From: UBA6054 sp964522095
GTDB lineage: Bacteria > Planctomycetota > Phycisphaerae > Phycisphaerales > UBA1924
NCBI GenBank assembly: GCA_964522095.1
Contig: CAZFSO010000044.1
Coordinates: 1 to 18,573 of the forward strand
DNA length: 18,573 nucleotides
Direction of reading: 5' to 3'
A program made the position numbers and the translations under genes. Positions 1 through 6,761 of the stretch are shown here, piece by piece (position 1 is the first letter of the stretch; each line of letters starts with the position of its first letter). The notes beneath the pieces are model-generated. The model was not told the origin of the DNA, ran no database searches, and saw only the letters and a list, made by a program, of their open reading frames with translations.

Positions 1-43
1 GAAGCCCGTCCCACTGCTTGAAGCCGTCCCACTGCCAGAAGCC
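1..43. repeat. Short tandem repeat (18-19 bp period) at left edge
   Basis: The element GAAGCC begins at 1, 20 and 38, and the longer unit GAAGCC(C)GTCCCACTGC is present twice (1-17 and 20-35). The third copy is cut after GAAGCC and runs into the ribosome binding site of the next gene. Two full units are too few to define a family, and the array may continue to the left of the window. It is not a CRISPR: there are no unique spacers. Confidence 0.6.
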
Positions 44-50
44 AAGGGGA
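44..50 (+). promoter_or_regulatory. Shine-Dalgarno of the methyltransferase-like gene
   Basis: AAGGGGA lies 6 nt before the ATG at 57. It decides the start: an earlier in-frame TTG at 18 lies inside the tandem repeat, has no ribosome binding site, and would put a charged tail in front of an otherwise classical signal peptide. Confidence 0.7.
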
Positions 51-56
51 ACTCTG

Positions 57-1052
57 ATGCGCAGGTCTGCGTGGCTCGCGTTGGTTGTGTTGGCCGTGCC
101 GCTGCTGGCGGCGTCGCCGGAGCCAGCGGCCGAGCCGCACCCGCTGGCGGCGTTGCACGCCGAGGCCGAGGCGTTGCGGCCGCTGGCGCAGTCGGACCTG
201 GCGCGGCAGATGCTCGACGGGGTGGCGGACCTGCCGGTGGCCGACCCGCGGACGCTGCACATCGCCGTGCGCCCGAACCGGGCGGTGCGTGACGAGGACC
301 TGGCGGCCCTGCCCGAGGCCGAGCGGGCGGGGCTGCGTCCGTTCGAGGTCGGGCCGGCGCGGTTCTACGCGACCTTCTACGGCTCGCCCCTGGTGTACGC
401 ACGCCTGCTGGACCTGGCGGCCGGGGTGTGGGGCGAAGGCGCCACGCTCGACGGCAAGCGGGTGCTGGACCTGGGCTACGGGCAGTTGGGCCAGTTGCGC
501 CTGTGGGCGCAGATGGGCGCGGCCGTGACTGGGGTCGAGATGGACCCGATCCTGACGGCGATGTACGCGGACGAGCCGGTCGCGTCGGGCGCGGGGGCGG
601 CGGGCTCGCTGCGTCTGCTGGAGTGCGCCTGGCCGAACGACGCGGCCTGCCGCGACGAGGTGGGCGGCGGCTATGACCTGCTCGTCTCGCGCAACCTGCT
701 CAAGAGGGGCTACGTCAAGCCCGAGCGCCCCGCGCCGGGCTTCCCCGAGCCCGTCGGCTGGGGCATGGACGACCGGGCGGTGCTCGGCCACCTGTTCGAC
801 GCGATGAAGCCCGGCGGGCTGGTGGTGGTGTACTCGCTCGGCCCGAAGCGGGAACCGGGCAAGCCGCAGTCGGACATCGCGAACCCCTGGCCGCGGGAAG
901 CGTGGGAGGCCGCGGGTTTCGAGGTGCTGGCCTACGACACGGACGAGTCGGCCTGGGCGCGGTCGATGGGCCGCGCGCTGGGGTGGGACAAGCAGATGGA
1001 TCTGGAAAACGACCTCTTCGGCGTGTACTCGATGTTCCGCCGGCCGGGGTGA
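57..1052 (+). CDS. Exported class I SAM-methyltransferase-like protein
   Basis: A 331-residue protein. Residues 1-20 form a signal peptide or N-terminal anchor (MRR, then a hydrophobic stretch LALVVLAVPLLAAS). A Rossmann-type methyltransferase core follows. RVLDLGYGQLGQLR (about 135-148) matches methyltransferase motif I, the acidic VEMDP (160-164) is where the ribose-binding acidic residue normally sits, and GGYDLLVSRNLL (about 204-215) resembles the motif IV region. A further region, MKPGGLVVVYSLG, resembles the post-core beta-strand of this fold. The substrate cannot be told from sequence. Methyltransferases need S-adenosylmethionine, which is cytosolic, so an exported one is unusual; it may be a lipid-anchored or binding-only derivative. 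It stands alone, followed by repeat hairpins that may end its transcript. Fold assignment is fairly sure, function unknown. Confidence 0.75.
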   Translation: MRRSAWLALVVLAVPLLAASPEPAAEPHPLAALHAEAEALRPLAQSDLARQMLDGVADLPVADPRTLHIAVRPNRAVRDEDLAALPEAERAGLRPFEVGPARFYATFYGSPLVYARLLDLAAGVWGEGATLDGKRVLDLGYGQLGQLRLWAQMGAAVTGVEMDPILTAMYADEPVASGAGAAGSLRLLECAWPNDAACRDEVGGGYDLLVSRNLLKRGYVKPERPAPGFPEPVGWGMDDRAVLGHLFDAMKPGGLVVVYSLGPKREPGKPQSDIANPWPREAWEAAGFEVLAYDTDESAWARSMGRALGWDKQMDLENDLFGVYSMFRRPG

Positions 1053-1078
1053 GGGGTGGAGGCCTGACGGTCAGGATG

Positions 1079-1213
1079 ACCACAGAGGGCACGGAGGGCA
1101 CAGAGAGACACAGAGGAGGGTTGGGTGGCGTTTGACCGCTCGCGCGGCACGCGGTCTGATCACTCGGTTGCCCACTCTGCGCTCCTCTGTGTCCTCTGTG
1201 CACTCTGTGGTAA
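1079..1213. repeat. CACAGAGG hairpin repeat, unit 1
   Basis: The left arm (about 1079-1117) is built of a 9-nt microrepeat of the form CACAGAGGG. The right arm (about 1181-1213) reads CCTCTGTG-type units in the opposite sense, so the two can pair into a long imperfect stem with a loop of about 60 nt. Short open frames through it give low-complexity peptides rich in TEGTEGTE or LCALCALCG. These are a by-product of the repeat, not genes. Together with units 2 and 3 it fills the 535-bp gap between two genes. Confidence 0.8.
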
Positions 1214-1255
1214 ATCGGTCGGCGTGAGGAACCCGGCGGGTGCTGCGGCGTGGGG

Positions 1256-1370
1256 ATCAACCGCAGAGGATTCAGAGGGCGCAGAGGTGCGCAGAGTGCG
1301 GGAGGATGGAACTACACAATCGGTTCCGTCCTCTGCGCCTCTCTGTGCCCTCTGTGCCCTCTGTGGTGAA
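1256..1370. repeat. CACAGAGG hairpin repeat, unit 2
   Basis: The left arm starts ATCAACCGCAGAGGATTCAG (1256-1275) and runs to about 1303. The right arm (1328-1370) is made of CTCTGTGCC units ending in CTGTGGTGAA. The loop adds a second pairing, GGAAC (about 1308) with GTTCC (about 1323). The same left arm returns 155 bp further on in unit 3, together with the sequence just before it, so units 2 and 3 are a tandem duplication. Confidence 0.8.
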
Positions 1371-1410
1371 GCGTTGAACGCGAGGAGACCGGCGAGCGTT
1401 GCGGCGTGGG

Positions 1411-1525
1411 ATCAACCGCAGAGGATTCAGAGGGCGCAGAGGGACGCGGAGTGTGGGAAGATAGATCATGAGTCAGTTCTTCCTCTGTGCCCCTCGGTGT
1501 CCTCTGTGCACTCTGTGGTGAATCT
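1411..1525. repeat. CACAGAGG hairpin repeat, unit 3
   Basis: This is a diverged direct copy of unit 2, exactly 155 bp downstream: ATCAACCGCAGAGGATTCAG at 1411-1430. The right arm is at about 1481-1525. It ends about 60 bp before the next start codon, so a folded transcript or cruciform here would sit immediately upstream of that gene's promoter. Confidence 0.8.
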
Positions 1526-1575
1526 TGAACCCACCCAGGCGAAACTTCGATGCACCGGAACGCCGCTGGGCGCGG

Positions 1576-1581
1576 TAGGCT
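1576..1581 (+). promoter_or_regulatory. -10-like hexamer TAGGCT, 6 nt before ATG (leaderless candidate)
   Basis: TAGGCT is followed by GAGATC and then the ATG at 1588. No purine-rich Shine-Dalgarno is present. Transcription started at a normal distance from this hexamer would begin at or next to the A of ATG. No convincing -35 was found. The paralogue at 2884 shares the surrounding GCGGTA context. Confidence 0.45.
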
Positions 1582-1587
1582 GAGATC

Positions 1588-2544
1588 ATGGCGAGCCTCG
1601 CGATGACACCCACCTGTCCGCGCTGCGGGTACGACCAGTCCGGCGAGGTGGCGTCGTGGGCGGGGGCGTGCCCGGTCCGGGGGCGTTGCTCGGAGTGCGG
1701 CACGGGGTTCGCATGGGCGGACCTGTTCGACCCGTCGCGGCGGGACGTGGCGTGGCTGGTCGAGCACGCGCGGGGGGTGGGGGACACGGCGCGGCGCACG
1801 CCGCGGATGCTGTGGTGGACGGCGCGGCCGCGTGCGTTCTGGGCGTGCGTGGGGGTGGTGGTTCGGGTGCGGCCGTGGATGCTCGCGGCGTGGTGCGCGG
1901 CGGTGATCGCGGCGCTGCACGCCCTGACCGGCGCGGCCCTGTATTGGACGACACTCGGCTTTCAGACCACCTGGTTCAGGCGGGCCGGGGCCGCCGATCG
2001 GCACTCCGAAGCGCTGCGGACTGCGGCGTTCACGTCGGTGTTCGACTGGGACTTCACTCCGGACGCGGGGCGAGGGTTCTTGGGAGCGCTGCTGACCACG
2101 AGATTGGAGGGCACGGACCTGCCGCCGGTCTCGTTCGCGCTGGTCGGGCTCGCGCTGGCGTGGGCGTTGATGCTCGGCGTCGTGCCCGTGACGCGACGCG
2201 AGGTACGGCTGCGGCCGGCGCACGTGGCGCGGGCCGTGGTTCTGACCGTGTTCGTCGCGGCGGTGCTGGTGATGCTGGAGCGGGCCTTCGCGGCGGTCGC
2301 CATCTCCGGGCGGGGCATGGCCGGCATGCGGTGGCTGTGGTGGGCCCGGGTGGGCATGGGTGCGATCGTGTTCGGCTGGGGGATCGCCTGGTGGCGTGCG
2401 GCCGCGCTGCACGGGTGGGGGTTGCGCGAACAAGGGCGGCTGGCGGCGCTGGCCACCGTGGGCGGCCTGCTCGGCGCGGCGGTGACGGTGCTCGCGTGCT
2501 GCTTCGACGAGGTGGTCTGGGCGATGTGGCGGTGGTTGTCCTGA
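1588..2544 (+). CDS. Zinc-ribbon multi-pass membrane protein (copy A)
   Basis: A 318-residue protein of unknown function. The N-terminus is a cytoplasmic zinc ribbon: CPRC (C10, C13) and CSEC (C34, C37), with an extra C28 between the knuckles, then the shared phrase TGFAWADLFD. About five hydrophobic segments follow (near 97-122, 180-201, 214-239, 248-272 and 285-305), so it is an inner-membrane protein. The whole architecture is repeated in the gene at 2884; the two are tandem paralogues most alike in the first 50 residues. Zinc ribbons opening with CPRCGYD in front of membrane helices are, from memory, common in planctomycete genomes and mostly annotated as hypothetical. Repeat hairpins flank it on both sides. 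The role might be sensing or scaffolding, but nothing in the sequence shows which. Confidence 0.8.
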   Translation: MASLAMTPTCPRCGYDQSGEVASWAGACPVRGRCSECGTGFAWADLFDPSRRDVAWLVEHARGVGDTARRTPRMLWWTARPRAFWACVGVVVRVRPWMLAAWCAAVIAALHALTGAALYWTTLGFQTTWFRRAGAADRHSEALRTAAFTSVFDWDFTPDAGRGFLGALLTTRLEGTDLPPVSFALVGLALAWALMLGVVPVTRREVRLRPAHVARAVVLTVFVAAVLVMLERAFAAVAISGRGMAGMRWLWWARVGMGAIVFGWGIAWWRAAALHGWGLREQGRLAALATVGGLLGAAVTVLACCFDEVVWAMWRWLS

Positions 2545-2552
2545 ACCCGGTT

Positions 2553-2622
2553 CATCACAGAGGGCACAGAGAGCCCAGAGGCGAACAGAGAGGACCTTGT
2601 GCCGCTGTGCGCATCGCGGTGA
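2553..2622. repeat. CACAGAGG hairpin repeat, unit 4 (degenerate)
   Basis: The left arm (about 2553-2594) is a good match to the other units (CACAGAGGGCACAGAGAG). The right arm (about 2595-2622, CTTGTGCC...GCGGTGA) keeps only the outline of the usual sequence. It starts within 10 bp of the preceding stop codon. This looks like a decayed copy. With unit 5 it accounts for most of the 339-bp gap between the two zinc-ribbon genes. Confidence 0.65.
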
Positions 2623-2645
2623 CCCCGAGTTTTCCGGCGGCCGGA

Positions 2646-2790
2646 TTCACCGCAGAGCACGCTGAGGGCGCAGAGTGGCGCAGAGATATAGATCGCGGTC
2701 ACGGTTGTTTCTTGATCAAGCAGTTTCTTGCATGAGGAACGGTGTATGTCCCTGCGCACCTCTGCGCTCTCGGCGGCCTCTGCGGTTGAT
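2646..2790. repeat. CACAGAGG hairpin repeat, unit 5
   Basis: The left arm (about 2646-2686) opens TTCACCGCAGAGCACGCTGA. The right arm (about 2746-2790) closes with GCCTCTGCGGTTGAT. The roughly 60-nt loop is less GC-rich than its surroundings and contains the perfect 10-bp palindrome CTTGATCAAG (2711-2720). An in-frame ATG at 2728 that would extend the next gene lies in this loop; the extension would translate the repeat and is rejected. Confidence 0.75.
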
Positions 2791-2870
2791 CTTCGGCGTG
2801 CCGGTGCCGCGACCGTCGCGCCGGCCGTCTGGCGATTGATCTTTCAGCGCAGGGAGAGCGAGCGCCGCGG

Positions 2871-2876
2871 TACACT
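2871..2876 (+). promoter_or_regulatory. -10-like hexamer TACACT, 7 nt before ATG (leaderless candidate)
   Basis: TACACT, then GCCGAGC, then ATG at 2884. There is no Shine-Dalgarno. This supports starting the gene at 2884, which aligns its zinc ribbon with that of the paralogue. No -35 element is evident. Confidence 0.45.
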
Positions 2877-2883
2877 GCCGAGC

Positions 2884-3810
2884 ATGAAGGGCCCCGCGAC
2901 CATCACGCCCACCTGCCCGCGGTGCGGGTACGACCAGTCCGGCGTGGCGGCCGCGTGGCGGGGGTCCTGCCCGGTCGAGGGGCGGTGCTCGGAGTGCGGG
3001 ACCGGGTTCGCGTGGGCGGACCTGTTCGACCGGCGGCGGCAGACGAGTTGGTGGTACGTCGAGCACGCGGAGGGCGTGCGGTCGGCGGTGGCCCGCACCG
3101 GGCCGACGCTTGCGCGCGTGCTGCCGCCGTGGGCGTTCTGGCGGCGGATCACGGTGCAGGTCGACACGCGCCCGGGCGTGCTGGCGTGGTGGCTGCTGGG
3201 CTGGGTGATCGCCTTCCACCTGCTGACGGCCCCGTTCGTCGGGCTGTTTCTTGCGGGGGCCAGCCGCGTGGGCGATTCGACCGTGCGCGCGCTGTGGGAA
3301 CTGACCCGGACGACGGGTTGGCGCCACCTGCGGGCCGACGCGGTCAACGGCTTGTGCTGGCCGTTCTACACCGACCCGGAGACGGGGTTCTGGTCCGTCA
3401 ACGCCGAGGCGTCCGCCGCGGCGCCGTACCTGGGGGCGCTCTGGGTCGGGACGGCCTGGATGCTGCTGCTCACGGTGCTGCCGACGACGCGCCGGCTGGC
3501 GAAACTCCGTCTGGCCCACCAGTGGCGGGCGTGGTGCCTCTCGGCGGCGGTCATCCTGCCGGTCGCCGGCGTCGTGCGCGTGCTGGCGGCGGCGTACGAG
3601 CATTTCTGGATCGAAGCGCTCGCCTGGGCCGCGACCGCGTTGACCTGGGCGGCGATGGTCTGGGCGGTCGCGTGGTGGGGGTGCGCCATCCGGATCGGGT
3701 GGGGGATCCGGTCGTGGGCGCTGCTGGTGCTGGGGTTCGTGGTGGTGTTCCTGAGCATGCCTTTCGCGTTCGGGATCGCGATTGTGCTGCTGGAGATGGT
3801 GTTTGGCTGA
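2884..3810 (+). CDS. Zinc-ribbon multi-pass membrane protein (copy B)
   Basis: A 308-residue paralogue of the protein at 1588. The zinc ribbon is C11-x2-C14 and C35-x2-C38, with C29 in the same extra position, followed by the identical phrase GTGFAWADLFD. About five hydrophobic segments follow, the last reaching almost to the C-terminus. Identity with copy A is high through the ribbon and then falls off, although the order of helices and a conserved stretch after helix 2 (TTRRLAKLRLAH here, VTRREVRLRPAH in copy A) persist. This points to an old tandem duplication followed by divergence of the membrane part. The start at 2884 is chosen by alignment with copy A and by the TACACT element. The function is not known. 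It ends 48 bp before glyA, which has its own promoter-like hexamer, so the two need not be one operon. Confidence 0.8.
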   Translation: MKGPATITPTCPRCGYDQSGVAAAWRGSCPVEGRCSECGTGFAWADLFDRRRQTSWWYVEHAEGVRSAVARTGPTLARVLPPWAFWRRITVQVDTRPGVLAWWLLGWVIAFHLLTAPFVGLFLAGASRVGDSTVRALWELTRTTGWRHLRADAVNGLCWPFYTDPETGFWSVNAEASAAAPYLGALWVGTAWMLLLTVLPTTRRLAKLRLAHQWRAWCLSAAVILPVAGVVRVLAAAYEHFWIEALAWAATALTWAAMVWAVAWWGCAIRIGWGIRSWALLVLGFVVVFLSMPFAFGIAIVLLEMVFG

Positions 3811-3847
3811 GGGGGTGGGCTGCGGGCCGGCGGGGGGCGGCTCTCCC

Positions 3848-3853
3848 TACCAT
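3848..3853 (+). promoter_or_regulatory. -10-like hexamer TACCAT, 5 nt before the glyA ATG
   Basis: TACCAT, then GGGGC, then ATG at 3859. An out-of-frame ATG at 3852 overlaps the hexamer. The GGGG next to the start is too close to act as a normal ribosome binding site. This is one of six genes in the window with this arrangement. Confidence 0.4.
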
Positions 3854-3858
3854 GGGGC

Positions 3859-5181
3859 ATGTCCCAGGAAACACTCGACCGGCTCGTTCTGGACCTGATC
3901 GCACGCACGGACCCGGAGGTGGCCTCGATCGTGGCCGCGGAGGGGGAGCGGCAGGAGCACACGATCGAGTTGATCGCGTCGGAGAACCACGCGTCGGCCG
4001 CGGTGATGGCCGCCGCGGGCACCTGCATGACCAACAAGTACGCCGAGGGCTACCCCGGTCGGCGCTACTACGGCGGGTGCGAGCACCACGACAAGGTCGA
4101 GCAGTTGGCCCGCGACCGGGCCAAGCGCCTGTTCGGCTGCCGGTTCGTCAACGTGCAGCCCCACTCGGGGGCGCAGGCCAACACCGCGGCGTTCATGTCG
4201 ATCATGAACCCCGGCGACACCTTCCTGTCGCTGGTCCTCAAGGACGGCGGGCACCTCTCGCACGGGATGCACCTGAACTTCTCGGGCATCTTCTACAAGC
4301 CGGTGCACTACCCCCTGCACTACGACAAGAACCACCCCGAGCACGAACGGATCGACTACGACGCGGTGCGCAAGGTGGCGCTGGAGACCAGGCCCAAGGC
4401 GATCCTGTGCGGCTACTCGGCCTACCCCCGCGTGATCGACTTCGCACGGTTCCGCGCCATCGCCGACGAGGTGGGCGCGGTGCTGATGGCCGACATCGCC
4501 CACATCGCCGGGCTGGTCGCGGCCGGCGTGCACCCGTCGCCGTTCCCGCACGCCCACATCGTCACGACGACGACGCACAAGTCCCTGCGCGGGCCGCGCG
4601 GCGGGCTGATCATGACCGACGACGAGGAGTTGAACAAACTCATCAACCGCAACGTGTTCCCCGGCGTGCAGGGCGGCCCGCTCATGCACATCATCACGGC
4701 CAAGGCGGTGGCCTTCGGCGAGGCCCTGCGCCCTGAGTTCAAGGCCTACCAGGAGCAGGTCGTCAAGAACGCCAAGGCCCTGGCGGCATCGCTCCAGCAG
4801 CGGGGCTTCCGCATCACCTCCGGCGGGACGGACAACCACCTGATGCTGGTCGACCTGACCGCCAAGCACGCCGACCTGACCGGCAAGGACGCCGAGAAGT
4901 GGCTCGAGGCCGCGGGCATCATCACGAACAAGAACGGCATCCCCGACGACCCGCGCCCGCCGATGGTCACCAGCGGCGTGCGCCTGGGCACCCCCGCGAC
5001 GACCACCCGCGGCTTCCTCGAGTCCGAGATGGAGCAGATCGCCGCCTGGATCGACCGGGTGCTGCAGGCCGGGCTCGCCGGCGAGGCCGCGTTGGCGGCC
5101 GAGGCCGAGAAGGTGCGGTCCGAGGTCCGGGCGCTGTGCGTGCGGTTCCCCCTGCCGCACGCGGCGCTGGACGCGGTGTGA
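3859..5181 (+). CDS. glyA: Serine hydroxymethyltransferase
   Basis: A 440-residue PLP enzyme of fold type I that interconverts serine plus tetrahydrofolate with glycine plus methylene-tetrahydrofolate in the cytosol, the main supply of one-carbon units. Family signatures are all present: ELIASENHAS near the N-terminus (37-46), the NKYAEGYPGRRYYGG active-site loop (59-73), QPHSGAQAN (100-108), the aspartate of ADIAHIAGL (211-219), the PLP-binding lysine K241 in VTTTTHKSLRGPRGG, VFPGVQGGP, and the C-terminal TSGVRLGTPA...TRGF. It is slightly longer than the usual 415-420 residues. It has no Shine-Dalgarno but carries a -10-like hexamer just before the start. It is convergent with the small membrane-protein gene, 24 bp apart, with no obvious terminator. 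No glycine or SAM riboswitch fits in the 48-bp upstream gap. Confidence 0.97.
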   Translation: MSQETLDRLVLDLIARTDPEVASIVAAEGERQEHTIELIASENHASAAVMAAAGTCMTNKYAEGYPGRRYYGGCEHHDKVEQLARDRAKRLFGCRFVNVQPHSGAQANTAAFMSIMNPGDTFLSLVLKDGGHLSHGMHLNFSGIFYKPVHYPLHYDKNHPEHERIDYDAVRKVALETRPKAILCGYSAYPRVIDFARFRAIADEVGAVLMADIAHIAGLVAAGVHPSPFPHAHIVTTTTHKSLRGPRGGLIMTDDEELNKLINRNVFPGVQGGPLMHIITAKAVAFGEALRPEFKAYQEQVVKNAKALAASLQQRGFRITSGGTDNHLMLVDLTAKHADLTGKDAEKWLEAAGIITNKNGIPDDPRPPMVTSGVRLGTPATTTRGFLESEMEQIAAWIDRVLQAGLAGEAALAAEAEKVRSEVRALCVRFPLPHAALDAV

Positions 5182-5205
5182 GGTCGGGGCGGCCGGCGCG
5201 TGCCG

Positions 5206-5553
5206 TCACGGGCGGTCGAGCAGGCTGCGTTCGGGGTCGATCTTGAACCGGCCCCAGGAGTAGTAGCCGTCCGCGGAGCGGAGCCCGCCGACGACGTTGA
5301 GGTAACTGATCCGGCCGTACTTGTCGATGCGGTAGATCGACTCGCCGACCGCGACGTACTGGTAGCCCTCCTGGGTCTGGTCCTGCGGCGGCGGTGCGTT
5401 GCGGGGCTGGGCCATGCCGCCGACGAGCAGGCCGACCCCGCCGGCGAGCAGGGCGACGGCCGCGCCGCGCCAGCGGGCGTTGGCGCGTTCCAGGCTTCGG
5501 AGGCGGGTGTCGAGGGCGTCCGGGGCGGCGGTTTCGGTGTGGTTGGTGCTCAT
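5206..5553 (-). CDS. Small single-pass membrane protein, unknown
   Basis: A 115-residue protein. Residues 13-29 (DALDTRLRSLERANARW) have heptad-like spacing and could form a short coiled coil. One transmembrane helix follows (about 30-47, AAVALLAGGVGLLVGGMA), then a Pro/Gln linker and an outer domain with the phrase YQYVAVGESIYRIDKYGRI (64-82). The topology suggests a bitopic protein with the C-terminal part outside the cytoplasm. The start ATG at 5551-5553 is the first one after the upstream permease stop, 68 bp away, so the two are probably cotranscribed. No good Shine-Dalgarno is visible. I do not recognise a family; the coiled coil, helix and small domain resemble many planctomycete hypothetical proteins. 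Confidence 0.7.
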   Translation of the reverse strand: MSTNHTETAAPDALDTRLRSLERANARWRGAAVALLAGGVGLLVGGMAQPRNAPPPQDQTQEGYQYVAVGESIYRIDKYGRISYLNVVGGLRSADGYYSWGRFKIDPERSLLDRP

Positions 5554-5621
5554 CCGGGCGCACCGCCGGTGTTGCGGGGTTGCTGACGGGATTCCGGCGG
5601 GAACGCTCGGGATGGCGGCGG

Positions 5622-6677
5622 TCAGGCGGCCGCGGCGGCCCGGCGGTCTCGCTGGGCCCGGGCGGCGTGCCGCAGGGCGTCGCCGGTGAACACCAGGATG
5701 GCGATCCAGATCAGCCCGAAGGCGGCCCATTTGAGCGGGGGGAAGGACTCGCCGAAGAAGACGGCCGCCAGCAGGGTCTGGCCGGTGGGCGAGAGGTACT
5801 GGAGCAGTCCGAGCGTGCGCAGGGGCAGCCTCCGGGCGGCGGCGGCGAACCAGGCGAGGGGGGCGACGGTGGCCAGCCCGCCCATGAGCATCAGGGCGCT
5901 CACCCACGCCTCGTCGTGCAGGAACAGGGTGCGGTTTTCGGTCTCCAGCCAGATCAGCAGGGCGAGCGACGCGGGCAGCAGCAGCAGGGTCTCGACGGTC
6001 AGGCCGACCACGGGGCCGACGCCGGCCTGCTTGCGCAGCAGGCCGTAGAGCCCGAAACTGACCGGCAGCACGATCGAGATGAACGGCAGGGTCCCCTCGG
6101 CGAAGGTGAGCACCGCGACGGCGGCGACGCCCAGGCCCAGCGCGACGGCGTGGGCGGGGCGCAGGCGCTCCTTGAGGAACAGCCACCCCAGCCCGACGGA
6201 GATGATCGGGTTGATGTAGTAGCCCAGCCCGGCGTGGCTGAGTTGGCCGCGGTCGACGGCGAGGATGAAGAAGTACCAGTTGACCGCGATGAGCAGCGTG
6301 GTGGGCACGAGGAACTTGAGGATCTTCGGGTCGGTGCAGGCCCGGCGCAGGGCGCGCCACTGGCGGGTGGCGCCGATCATGAGCAGCAGGAAGGGCACGC
6401 CGAACACGACGCGTTGGCCCAGCACCTCGAACGGGTCGGCGCCCCGCCCGCTGAGGACGCGGAAGAAGATCGGGATGATGATCGCCCACGAGCCGAACGC
6501 GGCCAGGGCGTACCACAGGCCGGCCCGGGTCTGGGCGGAGTGGTCGTGGGGCAGCCCGACGCCGCCCTCGGGGTGCAGCGCGTCCGGCGAGGCCTCGGAG
6601 CGTGGCACGGGCGCGAGCGCCGGGTCGGTGTGCGTGGCGGGGGTGGTGGGCGTTTCGGGCGGGTGTGTGCTGGTCAA
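5622..6677 (-). CDS. RarD/EamA-family permease
   Basis: A protein of about 351 residues in the drug/metabolite transporter superfamily, with about ten predicted helices. The core opens with GLWYALAAFGSWAIIIPIFF and keeps RarD-like landmarks: EVLGQRVVFGVPFLLLM, NWYFFILAV, the LGYYINPIISVGLGWLFLKERL phrase in two parts, and LQYLSPTGQTLLAAVFFGE near the end. RarD proteins are EamA permeases named for a chloramphenicol-sensitive phenotype; their substrate is poorly defined. The start is uncertain: no ATG precedes the core. TTG at 6677 is chosen because a TAGAGT hexamer lies 8 nt upstream; it adds a Pro/Thr-rich hydrophilic tail of about 50 residues. GTG at 6608 (328 residues) is the alternative and is nearer the family's usual 290-300. 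It is divergent from the AtoE-type permease. Confidence 0.85.
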   Translation of the reverse strand: MTSTHPPETPTTPATHTDPALAPVPRSEASPDALHPEGGVGLPHDHSAQTRAGLWYALAAFGSWAIIIPIFFRVLSGRGADPFEVLGQRVVFGVPFLLLMIGATRQWRALRRACTDPKILKFLVPTTLLIAVNWYFFILAVDRGQLSHAGLGYYINPIISVGLGWLFLKERLRPAHAVALGLGVAAVAVLTFAEGTLPFISIVLPVSFGLYGLLRKQAGVGPVVGLTVETLLLLPASLALLIWLETENRTLFLHDEAWVSALMLMGGLATVAPLAWFAAAARRLPLRTLGLLQYLSPTGQTLLAAVFFGESFPPLKWAAFGLIWIAILVFTGDALRHAARAQRDRRAAAAA

Positions 6678-6685
6678 GCGTTCTG

Positions 6686-6695
6686 ACTCTAGACT
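6686..6695. promoter_or_regulatory. Overlapping back-to-back -10 elements
   Basis: ACTCTAGACT contains TAGACT on the plus strand (6690-6695) and TAGAGT on the minus strand (6691-6686), sharing the central CTAG. The plus element would serve the AtoE-type gene with a leader of about 60 nt; the minus one would serve the RarD gene nearly without a leader (8 nt to TTG). No strong -35 is visible on either side. Confidence 0.35.
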
Positions 6696-6745
6696 GACCG
6701 GGCAACCCGTCCATCCTCCGCGCCACCGCCGGCGACGTTGCTTTT

Positions 6746-6752
6746 GAAAGGG
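6746..6752 (+). promoter_or_regulatory. Shine-Dalgarno of the AtoE-type gene
   Basis: GAAAGGG lies 9 nt before ATG 6762 and decides that start over the in-frame TTG at 6738. Confidence 0.65.
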
Positions 6753-6761
6753 CGCCAACCG

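Noticed and set aside
1079..1525. CRISPR array.
   Set aside because: The repeats are imperfect, form hairpins with each other, have no regular unique spacers, and no cas gene is nearby.
1125..1583. Open frames through the hairpin repeats giving cysteine- and leucine-rich or Thr-Glu-Gly-rich peptides.
   Set aside because: They translate the 9-nt microrepeat, have no ribosome binding site or domain, and cover both strands equally, as inverted repeats do.
2728..2883. An earlier ATG (2728) for the second zinc-ribbon gene.
   Set aside because: It would translate the right arm of a hairpin repeat, breaks the alignment with the paralogue, and lies upstream of the TACACT promoter-like hexamer.
5182..5205. 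Bidirectional terminator between glyA and the convergent small gene.
   Set aside because: The 24-bp gap is GC-rich but has no clear stem with a T-tract on either strand.
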